DNA from: Blautia sp.
GTDB taxonomy: Bacteria > Bacillota > Clostridia > Lachnospirales > Lachnospiraceae
Length of the DNA stretch: 54,241 nucleotides
Direction: 5' to 3'
NCBI GenBank assembly: GCA_022770365.1
Contig: JALEHU010000058.1
Coordinates: forward strand, 1 to 54,241
Positions 24,686 to 33,579 of this stretch are shown here, one piece after another; position 1 is the first letter of the stretch; each line of letters opens with the position of its first letter. A program made the translations under genes and the position numbers. Under the pieces are notes generated by a model. It worked only from the letters and a program-made list of their open reading frames with translations, was not told where the DNA came from and did no database searches.

Positions 24686-25948
24686 TTACTCACTTCTCAG
24701 AGCATCGATCGGATTCAGATTTGCTGCTTTAACAGAAGGAAGCAGTCCAAAGATCACACCGATCAGCATGGAAAATACCACCGATCCGATAATTGCCGGA
24801 ACACTGATTGCAGTTGGCGATCCTGACAATCGCGAAACTACTTTGGAAAGGGCAATTCCGGACGCCACACCAATGATACCGCCGATGCTTGTCAGCACAG
24901 AAGCCTCTGTCAAAAACTGGAAAAGGATCGTTTTTTTTCTAGCTCCGATAGCCTTCTTCAGACCAATCTCTCTAGTTCGTTCGGTGACCGAAACCAGCAT
25001 AATATTCATTACGCCGATTCCACCCACAAGAAGGGAAATACTTGCAATCCAGATCAGCTGCTGATTGGTACTCTCACTGAGTTTCTGCAGATTCTTCACA
25101 CGTTCCATCACATCATCCGCCCTGTATTCAAAGGAAAAACTGCTGTCTGTATCTGAACCTGAAATATTCCGGTTCAGTATTTTGGCAACTGCATTGCCTG
25201 CTGTACTCATACTATCTGTGGAATCAGCACGGATAATCGCATCCTCCGGTTCATCAAACTTAAATACCATCGGCCAGCATCTTGAAGGAATCATCACTGT
25301 CCCCATCACTGTCTGATAGTACTCATAGAATTCCTGAATATTATCAATATTCGGAAGATAATCGTCACTCTGACGAACAACACCTACTACTGTAAACGGC
25401 TCTGAACCAATCTCAATGATTTTCCCTACAGCTTCTTCTCCGGGGAAAAGATTTTCTGCTGCATTTGAATCAATCAGAACAACTTTATGGAATTCATCAT
25501 AATCCTTCTGGACAAACTCCCTGCCTGACTGAATTTCATAACCGCAGGTATCAAGAAAATTCTGATCGATCCCGTATACTTTTCCTCCCTGAAAACTGCT
25601 ATTCTGATAATAAATATTGCTGGAATAGGAACGGCTGTAGAAAAATGTGGCATTTTCCACATTTTCCAGTTCCAGTACTTCCGCCTTCTGATCTGCTGTC
25701 AGAAGCGGCGGCGTCCCGCCCATTCCATAATCACTGTCATAAGTCGTATCACCATAGTACAGACTGATATTCACTGTATTATTTCCGGCTCCGATCAGAT
25801 CCTCTTTGATCTGTTCACTGGTTCCCTTGATCGTAGACACAATTGCAATAATAGATGCAATTCCAATGATAATACCAAGCATGGTCAGGAATGACCGCAT
25901 CTTATGAGACCAGATGCCCTGAAAAGATAATCGTATATTTTCTATCAT
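24686..25948 (-). CDS. MacB/FtsX-type ABC exporter permease
   Basis: A 420-residue permease with the type VII layout: N-terminal helix (SFLTMLGIIIGIASIIAIVS), a MacB core ectodomain (about 45-285, containing VVLIDSNAAENLFPGEEAVG and FTVVGVV), and three C-terminal helices in an FtsX domain with the segment VSVTERTREIGLKKAIGARK. It forms the exporter with the ATPase at 27972-28652. Start ATG 25948. Last gene of a four-gene operon, 14 bp after the adaptor gene. The substrate is unknown; macrolides, peptides and lipoproteins are all possible in this family. Confidence 0.93.
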   Translation of the reverse strand: MIENIRLSFQGIWSHKMRSFLTMLGIIIGIASIIAIVSTIKGTSEQIKEDLIGAGNNTVNISLYYGDTTYDSDYGMGGTPPLLTADQKAEVLELENVENATFFYSRSYSSNIYYQNSSFQGGKVYGIDQNFLDTCGYEIQSGREFVQKDYDEFHKVVLIDSNAAENLFPGEEAVGKIIEIGSEPFTVVGVVRQSDDYLPNIDNIQEFYEYYQTVMGTVMIPSRCWPMVFKFDEPEDAIIRADSTDSMSTAGNAVAKILNRNISGSDTDSSFSFEYRADDVMERVKNLQKLSESTNQQLIWIASISLLVGGIGVMNIMLVSVTERTREIGLKKAIGARKKTILFQFLTEASVLTSIGGIIGVASGIALSKVVSRLSGSPTAISVPAIIGSVVFSMLIGVIFGLLPSVKAANLNPIDALRSE

Positions 25949-25962
25949 GTAATCCCGCCTCC

Positions 25963-27975
25963 TTAGTATCCATACAAATCTTCCAGCGTGCCTTCTTTTG
26001 TCTTAACGCCTTCTTTAATGTCTTTGCCATACGGAAATGCAATTCTGTCATCCCGGGTAATTCCGCCCTTCACAAGTACGCTGTATCCGCCGTTGACATT
26101 TCCCCCTACGCTCAGGGCCTGCTTTTTTAGGACTCCATTTTCGTCTTTATAAACGTAACTTACTCCATTTTCAGAAAGTACGAACGCTTTATCCAATACA
26201 AGGCTGCCTTCACTGGAGGTCTGGCTCTTTAAAGTAACTGTCAGCCAGTCCTGATCGGAAAGCTTGATGCTTTTATCTGTTACAATCGCGCTATAGGTAT
26301 AATAGGATGCATTTGGATTGCCATCTCCGTAATAATAATATCCGTTCCCTGATGATACAGGATAATCAGACACATCCACAACTTCTGCTTCAAAGCTGCC
26401 ATTTTCATAACTCTGGCAGTTCAGTATGGTTCCTTCCTCCATCTCATCCAGCATCAATTCACTGACATTTCCCTTAACGTAATATCCATCTTTGCTTTTC
26501 ACGACAAGAAATGCTTTTTCTGAAGAATTACCGGTCAGAACATCACCCACATAAGAGACTGTTCCGTCAATCTTACTGTAGACCACCTGTTTCTGCACTT
26601 TCTTCTCCAGTTTTGAAATATTGATCTCACTTTCCTGGATATCAAGTTTCAGGCCGGCAATTTCATTCTGCTTCTGTTTGATTGCTTCGGCTCTTGTAAG
26701 AGTCGTGGTATTTTCATCTGTTCCGGAACTGTCTCCGGGATTCTCCGGTTCCGGATCATCCTGTGTATAGGTGCTGGCATCATCCACAGTAAGCTCCATC
26801 TCGGCCATAGCATCCACCGGAGTTTCCAAAAGACTTCCGTCAATCAGGTAATACCCGATGCAGGATTCTTTACGATCTTCAAAATTGGTAATCGTATTAC
26901 GGTTATGGAATTCGATCTGGTACCAGTATCCGTCTTCGTTTAAGACCTTAGTCCCATCTTCACTGAATCCTGCCATCTTATTCAGAAATTCTCCGGTGAG
27001 AGAAATTTTACCTGTCGCAAAGCTGCACAGGAATATATAAGGTTCCACTTCACTTCCGCGTCCTGTATAGGGAACAGAATCCCCGTCCAGCTTATCATAA
27101 AACACAGGATTACCATCATGGAACTGTGTATCCCCCTGTGTCGGATATGGATCGTAAATATCTACATCTTCATCAAAAACCGGTGCCGGTGTAGGCGTTG
27201 ATACCGGCGGATCTATTTCACCTGATATAAACCCGTCTCCATCTCCGGTTCCGGAACTGCTTCCCGAACTGAATTCACTATCCGAATTTCCACCGGATAC
27301 CGATGAACCTTCTGAGATATCCATTTCTTCAGAAAGCATAGAATCCGTATCAGAATCTGCGCCTTCAGAAAGCATTGTCCCATTATAGGAATCTTCAATT
27401 TCCGGTATATCCGAAAAAGCATCCCCTATCGCAGCAGCGAGCAGCAGCGGACTCATCGATGCTGCAAGATAAGAACCGGAAGTTCCCACGGCAGCCGATG
27501 CTTCGCTGTCTATATTATTTAAATCGCTGGTGACATTCTCAATGCTCTTTGGAACACTTTCATCTTCCTCTATAACAGGACCGCCATTCTGGAGACTTTT
27601 CAATCTGTTTACAGCCTTATTCAGATCCTGTTCCTGCTGCTGTTTCTGTAGTTTTGCAATATTCAGTTCCATTTCCACAAGAGTCATATCGAAGGTGATG
27701 AGCACATCACCCTTTTTAACGCTGTCGCCTTTCTGTACCGGAACATCCTTAATGATCATGTCGTTATCCACATTCACCTTCTGTGAAACGCTGGTAGTCA
27801 CAGTACCATCCAGATAGGTATCCTGGGAATAATAATCGCTCGCAAGGCTTCCTACATTATACACCATAACCTCTGTTTCATTGGACTTCCGTATATATAC
27901 AGCACCGGCAGAAGCGGCTCCCGCCATCAGAGCAGCCACCACCACACCGGCAATTATCTTTTTGACTCTGCTCAT
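25963..27975 (-). CDS. HlyD/MacA-type adaptor with a large domain inserted in the coiled-coil hairpin
   Basis: A 670-residue adaptor, far longer than the usual 350-450. After the N-terminal helix (IIAGVVVAALMAGAASAGAV) and the first lipoyl half (VPVQKGDSVKKGDVLITFD) comes the first coiled-coil helix (about 85-135). Instead of a tight turn there is an insert of roughly 280 residues: an acidic, Ser/Gly-rich stretch, a proline linker (PPVSTPTPAPVFDEDVD), and a folded-looking segment (SEVEPYIFLCSFATGKISLT and onward to CIGYYLIDGSLLE). The second helix (AIKQKQNEIAGLKLDIQESE) and second lipoyl half (VYSKIDGTVSYVGDVL) follow. The start overlaps the ATPase stop by 4 bp. Confidence 0.87.
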   Translation of the reverse strand: MSRVKKIIAGVVVAALMAGAASAGAVYIRKSNETEVMVYNVGSLASDYYSQDTYLDGTVTTSVSQKVNVDNDMIIKDVPVQKGDSVKKGDVLITFDMTLVEMELNIAKLQKQQQEQDLNKAVNRLKSLQNGGPVIEEDESVPKSIENVTSDLNNIDSEASAAVGTSGSYLAASMSPLLLAAAIGDAFSDIPEIEDSYNGTMLSEGADSDTDSMLSEEMDISEGSSVSGGNSDSEFSSGSSSGTGDGDGFISGEIDPPVSTPTPAPVFDEDVDIYDPYPTQGDTQFHDGNPVFYDKLDGDSVPYTGRGSEVEPYIFLCSFATGKISLTGEFLNKMAGFSEDGTKVLNEDGYWYQIEFHNRNTITNFEDRKESCIGYYLIDGSLLETPVDAMAEMELTVDDASTYTQDDPEPENPGDSSGTDENTTTLTRAEAIKQKQNEIAGLKLDIQESEINISKLEKKVQKQVVYSKIDGTVSYVGDVLTGNSSEKAFLVVKSKDGYYVKGNVSELMLDEMEEGTILNCQSYENGSFEAEVVDVSDYPVSSGNGYYYYGDGNPNASYYTYSAIVTDKSIKLSDQDWLTVTLKSQTSSEGSLVLDKAFVLSENGVSYVYKDENGVLKKQALSVGGNVNGGYSVLVKGGITRDDRIAFPYGKDIKEGVKTKEGTLEDLYGY

Positions 27976-28652
27976 GACATCACCTCTTTCTCACGCAGCT
28001 CTCCGTCACGTATCGTGACTACCCGCTTTGCATGAGCTGCGATCTCAGGATCATGAGTGATCATCAGCACTGACACGCCTTCTTCGTTCAATGTTCTGAA
28101 AAGCTCCATAACCTGCGCTCCTGACTTACTGTCCAGAGCTCCTGTAGGCTCATCTGCCAGAAGAAGCCTCGGGTTGTTTACAATTGCCCTGGCGATCGCT
28201 ACTCTCTGCATCTGGCCGCCCGAAAGCTGATTCGGCCGGAAATCAACCCTGTCGGAAAGTCCTACTCTTTCCAGGGCCTTCAGCGCTTTTGCACGACGTT
28301 CCTTTTTGGGAACCTTTGCATAATGAAGAGGCATCTCTACATTTGAAAGAGCCGTCTGTCTCGGCAGAAGGTGAAAGCTCTGAAATACAAACCCGATCTT
28401 GTGAAGCCGGATATCAGACATTTCATTTTCAGAGCAGGAACGGATATCCTGTCCATCCAGCAGGAAACTGCCTTCTGTTGCCTGATCAAGGCATCCGATA
28501 ATGTTCATCAATGTTGTCTTACCGGATCCGGAAGGTCCCATAATGGCAACATATTCTCCCTCTTCCATGGAAAAATCCACATTTTTTAATACCGGAACGG
28601 TCATCTTTCCCTGCTGGTAATTTTTGTAAATTCCCTTCAGTTCCAAAATCAT
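27972..28652 (-). CDS. ABC exporter ATPase (MacB/LolD type)
   Basis: A 226-residue ATPase. Walker A GPSGSGKTT at 39-47, signature LSGGQMQR at 143-150, Walker B LLLADEP at 164-170 and the H-loop MITHDPE. The D-loop context GALDSKSG and the length are typical of the LolD/MacB/FtsE group that powers mechanotransmission by type VII permeases. It lies between two adaptor genes with 4-bp overlaps at both ends. Confidence 0.95.
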   Translation of the reverse strand: MILELKGIYKNYQQGKMTVPVLKNVDFSMEEGEYVAIMGPSGSGKTTLMNIIGCLDQATEGSFLLDGQDIRSCSENEMSDIRLHKIGFVFQSFHLLPRQTALSNVEMPLHYAKVPKKERRAKALKALERVGLSDRVDFRPNQLSGGQMQRVAIARAIVNNPRLLLADEPTGALDSKSGAQVMELFRTLNEEGVSVLMITHDPEIAAHAKRVVTIRDGELREKEVMS

Positions 28653-30154
28653 TCCAAATCCTCCGCATCATCAAAGGTGACATCTTCTTCTATCATGTCA
28701 CCACCATACTCTTCAAAACCTTCATCTACGGGTTCAAGCTCTTCTTCAAAGAAATCCCCTTCCATCTCAGGCTCGATCATCTCGGCTCCTTCAAAGTCTC
28801 CTTCCATGATTTCACCATCGGCCGGCAGACTGTCCGGATCTTCGATCATCTCAATCCCTTCTGTATCTCCATAATCATCCATAGTATTTTCTTCCATAGT
28901 CAGCGGGTCATCCGTATTCATTAAGGCAGATTCACTGGTGGTAGTGCTCATTCCCTCTTCCAGGCTGTCAGACGGATATGCCAGATAATCTTTCAGCGTA
29001 ATACCATCCACGATTTCATATTCGCAAAGATCCTCATCATAGTTTCCAAGAATCACACTGCGTTTTTCCAGTCTGTCCTTATCATCGACAGCCCATACAT
29101 AAGGATCCGGGGTATCTGCGTCCACAATATAGAACTCGCTCAGCCAGAGTCCGTCTTTTTGGTCTTCCTGTCCGTTATCAAGCTCTATGTAAACATGCTG
29201 TCCAAGCATCAGGCCTTCCGAAGAATCCAGTTCCACATAAAATGGATAACTACTGGATGTCGTCTGGGAACTGCCGGTATCCATCATACCGTAATACATA
29301 CTATTGCTGTTGTCGGATACCGCATTTTCCCTGTCAACGGTTCCCATACTTCCCCTCCATGTCTGACTTTCATCCACACGGGAACGTACAATAATCGGTT
29401 CTCCTTCGATCAGGGACTGTGCTTCCAGTTCATTAACCTGGCCTTTTACCCGATAGGCACCGGTGCTCAATATCGTGATAAATGCATTGCTGCCAGAATC
29501 CGAATAAGAAGAAGTGTCCATAGAACCCTCATCGAGATAATCGCCTTCCTCAGTACTCATCTTCGATGTATCAATTTTCTGAATAACACCGGCAATTTCG
29601 CTTCGGACTTCTGTATTGCCGGTGGCATTCTGAAGCTTCTGGATCTCCGCCTCTTTGCTCTCCTGATCATATTCGTTTTTCTTCAGGTTCATTTTGCTTG
29701 TTTCAATCTCAATGGTATAGGATAACTGATTATCCTTACTTGCCTGCTTCTTTTCTTTTTCCAGAGTAGCGATCTGATCTGCAAGGCTGAGAGCTTCATT
29801 TTTCAGTCTGTCAAGATCAAGCTGCGCCTGTTTCAGGTCATCCTGAATGCTGCTCAGATCGTATTCGAACAGAAGCTGTCCTTTGCTCACTTCCTGTCCT
29901 GTCTTGACATTTACACTCTTGACAGTCCGGCCGCTATCAATCGCCACTTCCACAGTTTCCTGAGGTTCTACTACACCTGCATATCGGTTTGTAATTCCAA
30001 GCTCGCTCCCGGTAATCGAGCTGACCGATGATACATAAACAGCCGCTTCACCTGAGGAAGATGCCATACCGCCATGGAAATAATACCATCCAAAACCGCC
30101 GGCTGCACCGGCTGCCGCCAGAATCACCCCAACAGCCAAAAAACGTTTCTTCAT
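28649..30154 (-). CDS. HlyD/MacA-type adaptor with acidic C-terminal tail
   Basis: A 501-residue adaptor: N-terminal helix (FLAVGVILAAAGAAGGFGWY), first lipoyl half (VNVKTGQEVSKGQLLFEYD), coiled coil of about 80 residues, second lipoyl half (EVRSEIAGVIQKIDTSK) and barrel domains. The last 90 residues, from about DDPLTMEENTMDDYG, are strongly acidic and Met-rich with no hydrophobic anchor. Start 30154 (MKKRFLAV) is chosen because GGAGG lies five bases upstream. It is the first gene of the exporter operon; the presence of two different adaptors suggests a hetero-oligomeric collar or two alternative assemblies. Confidence 0.87.
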   Translation of the reverse strand: MKKRFLAVGVILAAAGAAGGFGWYYFHGGMASSSGEAAVYVSSVSSITGSELGITNRYAGVVEPQETVEVAIDSGRTVKSVNVKTGQEVSKGQLLFEYDLSSIQDDLKQAQLDLDRLKNEALSLADQIATLEKEKKQASKDNQLSYTIEIETSKMNLKKNEYDQESKEAEIQKLQNATGNTEVRSEIAGVIQKIDTSKMSTEEGDYLDEGSMDTSSYSDSGSNAFITILSTGAYRVKGQVNELEAQSLIEGEPIIVRSRVDESQTWRGSMGTVDRENAVSDNSNSMYYGMMDTGSSQTTSSSYPFYVELDSSEGLMLGQHVYIELDNGQEDQKDGLWLSEFYIVDADTPDPYVWAVDDKDRLEKRSVILGNYDEDLCEYEIVDGITLKDYLAYPSDSLEEGMSTTTSESALMNTDDPLTMEENTMDDYGDTEGIEMIEDPDSLPADGEIMEGDFEGAEMIEPEMEGDFFEEELEPVDEGFEEYGGDMIEEDVTFDDAEDLE

Positions 30155-30368
30155 AATTTCCTCCAATTCATTTCTTCATTTTTGAAACACGCTGCAATGA
30201 AGCAATTTCTTTATTGAAAACCATATTTTATTATGATTTATATCTGCGTTACATCATAACATATCATAGCAGATAACATGTAAAAAGAAAAGTCTTCTCA
30301 GGAATCTATTCATATTTCACAAAAAATTCACCGTTATTTTATGAAATCCATACATTTTTAAGGCTTTT

Positions 30369-30397
30369 TTGACTTTTTATACGATATCTGGTAAAAT
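30369..30397 (+). promoter_or_regulatory. Promoter of the duplicated-domain lipoprotein gene
   Basis: TTGACT (30369-30374), 17 bp, TAAAAT (30392-30397) with a TG one base upstream. On the other strand, near 30270, an extended -10 TGCTATGAT may serve the exporter operon. Confidence 0.75.
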
Positions 30398-30431
30398 AAA
30401 TGGAAATCACTAGGAAAGGAAAAAGACCCGT

Positions 30432-31565
30432 ATGAAGATAGTGAAACGTCTATTGCCTCTTCTGCTGTTTATCCTGGCCCTGACTGGTCTGGGCTGTTCC
30501 CACCTGGATAAAACAAACGTGGAAAAGGTAATTACAAGTGAACTGGATTTATTAAAAAATCTGGATTCTGAAACGGCACAAAAGTATATTTCCTACAAAG
30601 AACTATTTCCCGACGCCTCAGATGAAATAACTCTTTCTGATGAAATACAGGAAGTATTTTCTCTATTTTTCCGGAATTTCGATTACAAGATTCTGGATAT
30701 TGACGTCGACAAAGACAAAAAGACAGCAACTGCCTCAATCCGTCTTACCACCATAGACGCACATACCCTTGCCAGGGACTATGCCAAAGCCCAGCTGGAA
30801 GCGGAAATCCTGGCAGCCGCTGCTTCAGATTCCCATACCACAGAAGAAACCATTACTTCCCTCGAGGAGCGTTTTCTGATTTTGAACAGTCTCATGAAGG
30901 AAAACGAATATGGCACTGTAGAAAACAACTGCACAATGCAGCTGAAAAATACCGGTGATAAAGAAGAGATTTGGGAAATAAAACGGACTCATTCCCTGGA
31001 GAATGATTTAGTCGGCGGTCTTATGACTTATCTGTCCGACAGTGATACCCTCTCAGCCGAGGATACACTGACCATCTACCTGAATACCCTCAAGAATATG
31101 GATATCAATGAAATGAGCAACTATCTTGGCGTGGAAAGTATTGTAAATACTTCCGACCCGGCTAAAAGTGCGCTCGCAGCTTCCCTCGTGGAGCAGGTAC
31201 ATAAAATATTTAATTACGAAATCAAAGACTGTATTGTAGAAGGATACATTGCATCCGTTACGACAGAAATCACCACCTTTGACAGTGATGCCATTCTTGA
31301 CGCATATCAAAAAGAACTGGATGAATATCTGTCATCGCCTGATGCGGTCATTGACGGTTCTCAGAAACGTTATCAGAAATCCTATGATCTTCTTCTTGAT
31401 AACATCGAAAAAAACACCTCCGTCAGCACTGCCGAGGCAGTATTTCAGCTTGTTAATGACGGTGTTTCCTGGAAGCTTGAGAATGGCAATGAAGAACTTG
31501 GCGATGCCATTTTTGGTACTCTTATCACAACACCGGTAGAAGAAGATTCAGAATCTGAAGAATAA
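30432..31565 (+). CDS. Lipoprotein with two tandem related domains, function unknown
   Basis: A 377-residue lipoprotein: signal peptide LLPLLLFILALTGLGC with Cys22 as the probable lipidated residue. The mature part contains two related halves (about 30-205 and 210-365): FRNFDYKILDIDVDKDKKTA in the first matches FNYEIKDCIVEGYIASVTTE in the second, and each continues into a T-x-D-x2-x-L-x2-A/Y-helix and ends with a W-containing strand and a helix (ENDLVGGLMTYL and EELGDAIFGTLI). The pattern resembles DUF5105/DUF4878-type lipoproteins but I do not assign it. Own promoter, divergent from the exporter operon. Confidence 0.75.
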   Translation: MKIVKRLLPLLLFILALTGLGCSHLDKTNVEKVITSELDLLKNLDSETAQKYISYKELFPDASDEITLSDEIQEVFSLFFRNFDYKILDIDVDKDKKTATASIRLTTIDAHTLARDYAKAQLEAEILAAAASDSHTTEETITSLEERFLILNSLMKENEYGTVENNCTMQLKNTGDKEEIWEIKRTHSLENDLVGGLMTYLSDSDTLSAEDTLTIYLNTLKNMDINEMSNYLGVESIVNTSDPAKSALAASLVEQVHKIFNYEIKDCIVEGYIASVTTEITTFDSDAILDAYQKELDEYLSSPDAVIDGSQKRYQKSYDLLLDNIEKNTSVSTAEAVFQLVNDGVSWKLENGNEELGDAIFGTLITTPVEEDSESEE

Positions 31566-31569
31566 AAGT

Positions 31570-31614
31570 CCGGGGTAATGGACTGCACTTACAAATCGCA
31601 GACCATTACCCCGG
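31570..31614. terminator. Bidirectional terminator between the lipoprotein gene and aspS
   Basis: CCGGGGTAATGG (31570-31581) pairs perfectly with CCATTACCCCGG (31603-31614) over 12 bp with a 21-nt loop. T-rich sequence follows on the plus strand and TTTTAT on the minus strand. Confidence 0.9.
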
Positions 31615-31643
31615 TTCTTTATTACGGTTCTTAATTCCTTTTT

Positions 31644-33452
31644 TTATTCCTGTTCACTTTCAGCAGTTTCTTCCCCATCTACTGCAAGACTTAACTCTTT
31701 TAACTGATCTTCACTGACACGGCTCGGAGACTGTGTCATCAGACAGGAAGCATCCTTAACCTTCGGGAACGCAATAACATCACGGATCGTATCAGCCTTT
31801 GCCATGAGCATTACAAGACGGTCCAGTCCGTATGCCAGTCCTGCATGAGGCGGAACTCCGTATTTGAACGCATTCAGAAGGAATCCGAACTGCTCGTAGG
31901 CAGCTTCTTTGGTGAAGCCAAGAGCTTCAAACATTTTCTCCTGAATATGATTCTGATGGATTCTGACACTGCCGCCGCCAATCTCATTTCCATTCAGAAC
32001 GATATCATATGCTTTTGCACGCACCTTGCCGGGATCTGTATCAAGAAGCGGAAGATCCTCTTCCATCAGCATGGTAAATGGATGGTGCATTGCCGTAAAA
32101 CGGTTCTCTTCTTCATTCCACTCAAGAAGCGGGAATTCTGTCACCCATACAAACCGGTATTCATTCTTGTCCAGCAGATCCATCTGTTTTGCAAGTTCCA
32201 GACGCAGAGCACCAAGCACATCATAAACCAGCTTATTCTTGTCTGCTGCGAAAAGAAGCAGATCGCCGGGCTTTCCTTCCATAGCCTGTACCAGTGCGTC
32301 CATCTCCTCTTCCTTCATGAATCTGGAAAATGAGGATTTTCTTGTGCCGTCCTCACTAATTGCAATATATGCAAGACCTTTGGCACCATAACCCTTTGCA
32401 AATTCCACAAGCTTATCAATTTTTTTGCGCGGCATTGCACCCTGTCCCTCAGCATTGATGCCGCGGACGCTTCCGCCGTTTTCAAGGGCATTTTTGAACA
32501 CAACAAATTCGCAGTCTTTTACAACTTTACTGACATCGTGGAGTTCCATTCCGAAACGCATATCCGGTTTGTCGGAACCGAAACGGTCCATTGCCTCCTG
32601 CCAGGTGATTCTCTGAATCGGAAGCTGCACATCCACATCCAGTACTTCTTTGAACAGGAATGCCAGATATCGTTCATTGACATCGATCACATCATCCACA
32701 TCCACGAAGGAAAGTTCCATATCGATCTGCGTAAATTCCGGCTGACGATCAGCACGCAGGTCCTCATCACGGAAGCAGCGTGCAATCTGAATGTAACGGT
32801 CGTAACCGGAACACATCAGAAGCTGTTTATAAAGCTGAGGTGACTGGGGCAGTCCATAGAAACAGCCGGGATGTACACGGGAAGGAACAAGGTAATCTCT
32901 GGCACCTTCCGGTGTGCTCTTGCCCAACATCGGTGTTTCAATCTCCAGGAATCCCTCCTGAGCAAAGAACTGTCTTGTAAGCATTGCCACACGGCTTTTC
33001 AGCATAATATTTCTCTGAAGATCCGGTCTTCTCAGATCAAGATAACGGTATTTCAGACGGATCTCATCTTTTGTTTTGCTGTTCTCTTCAATCGGGAACG
33101 GCGGAACTTCTGATTCCGCAAGAACACGAAGGGATTTTACCCGAAGCTCGATCTCGCCTGTCGCCAGATTTGTATTAACCGCACCGCCGCGCTTTTCAAC
33201 TGTACCGACAACTGCGATGACAAATTCGCTTCTCAGCCTGCCTGCTTTTTCGAAACCTTCCTCATCAATACTTCCATTTTCGAAAATAAGCTGCATGATA
33301 CCGGAACGGTCACGCAGATCCACAAATACAATACCGCCTTTATCGCGTGCTTTCTGTACCCATCCCATCAGGGTAACTTCGCTGCCGATCATCTCTTTTG
33401 TCACTTCTGCACACCGGCAGGTTCTGTGCAGTCCTTTCATACTCTCAGCCAT
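31644..33452 (-). CDS. aspS: Aspartate-tRNA ligase
   Basis: A 602-residue class IIb synthetase. It has the N-terminal OB-fold anticodon domain (VTLMGWVQKARDKGGIVFVD), motif 1, motif 2 with the FRDEDLRADRQPEFTQID segment, the bacterial GAD insertion domain, and motif 3 in HAGLAYGLDRLVMLM. Start 33452 (MAESMKGL) is chosen because GGAG lies seven bases upstream; a start seven codons earlier lacks a site. Last gene of the long housekeeping operon, 105 bp after hisS, which is the normal clostridial order. Whether it is discriminating or also charges tRNA-Asn cannot be told here. Confidence 0.97.
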   Translation of the reverse strand: MAESMKGLHRTCRCAEVTKEMIGSEVTLMGWVQKARDKGGIVFVDLRDRSGIMQLIFENGSIDEEGFEKAGRLRSEFVIAVVGTVEKRGGAVNTNLATGEIELRVKSLRVLAESEVPPFPIEENSKTKDEIRLKYRYLDLRRPDLQRNIMLKSRVAMLTRQFFAQEGFLEIETPMLGKSTPEGARDYLVPSRVHPGCFYGLPQSPQLYKQLLMCSGYDRYIQIARCFRDEDLRADRQPEFTQIDMELSFVDVDDVIDVNERYLAFLFKEVLDVDVQLPIQRITWQEAMDRFGSDKPDMRFGMELHDVSKVVKDCEFVVFKNALENGGSVRGINAEGQGAMPRKKIDKLVEFAKGYGAKGLAYIAISEDGTRKSSFSRFMKEEEMDALVQAMEGKPGDLLLFAADKNKLVYDVLGALRLELAKQMDLLDKNEYRFVWVTEFPLLEWNEEENRFTAMHHPFTMLMEEDLPLLDTDPGKVRAKAYDIVLNGNEIGGGSVRIHQNHIQEKMFEALGFTKEAAYEQFGFLLNAFKYGVPPHAGLAYGLDRLVMLMAKADTIRDVIAFPKVKDASCLMTQSPSRVSEDQLKELSLAVDGEETAESEQE

Positions 33453-33528
33453 GATTGCTCTCCTCTTTTCCATATGATTATCTGTCCAGCATTTCCCGGG
33501 GACAATCCCTTCTGAACAAATACAATTG

Positions 33529-33579
33529 CTAAATTCTGTTTCGGTAAAACTGTAATGCTAAATTCTGTCTCTATAAAAC
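33529..33579 (-). repeat. Tandem duplication of the 3' end of hisS
   Basis: The 22 bp at 33558-33579 (last codons and stop of hisS) recur with three mismatches at 33529-33550, offset by 29 bp. The second copy would encode FYRNRI-stop like the real FYRDRI-stop. Confidence 0.7.
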
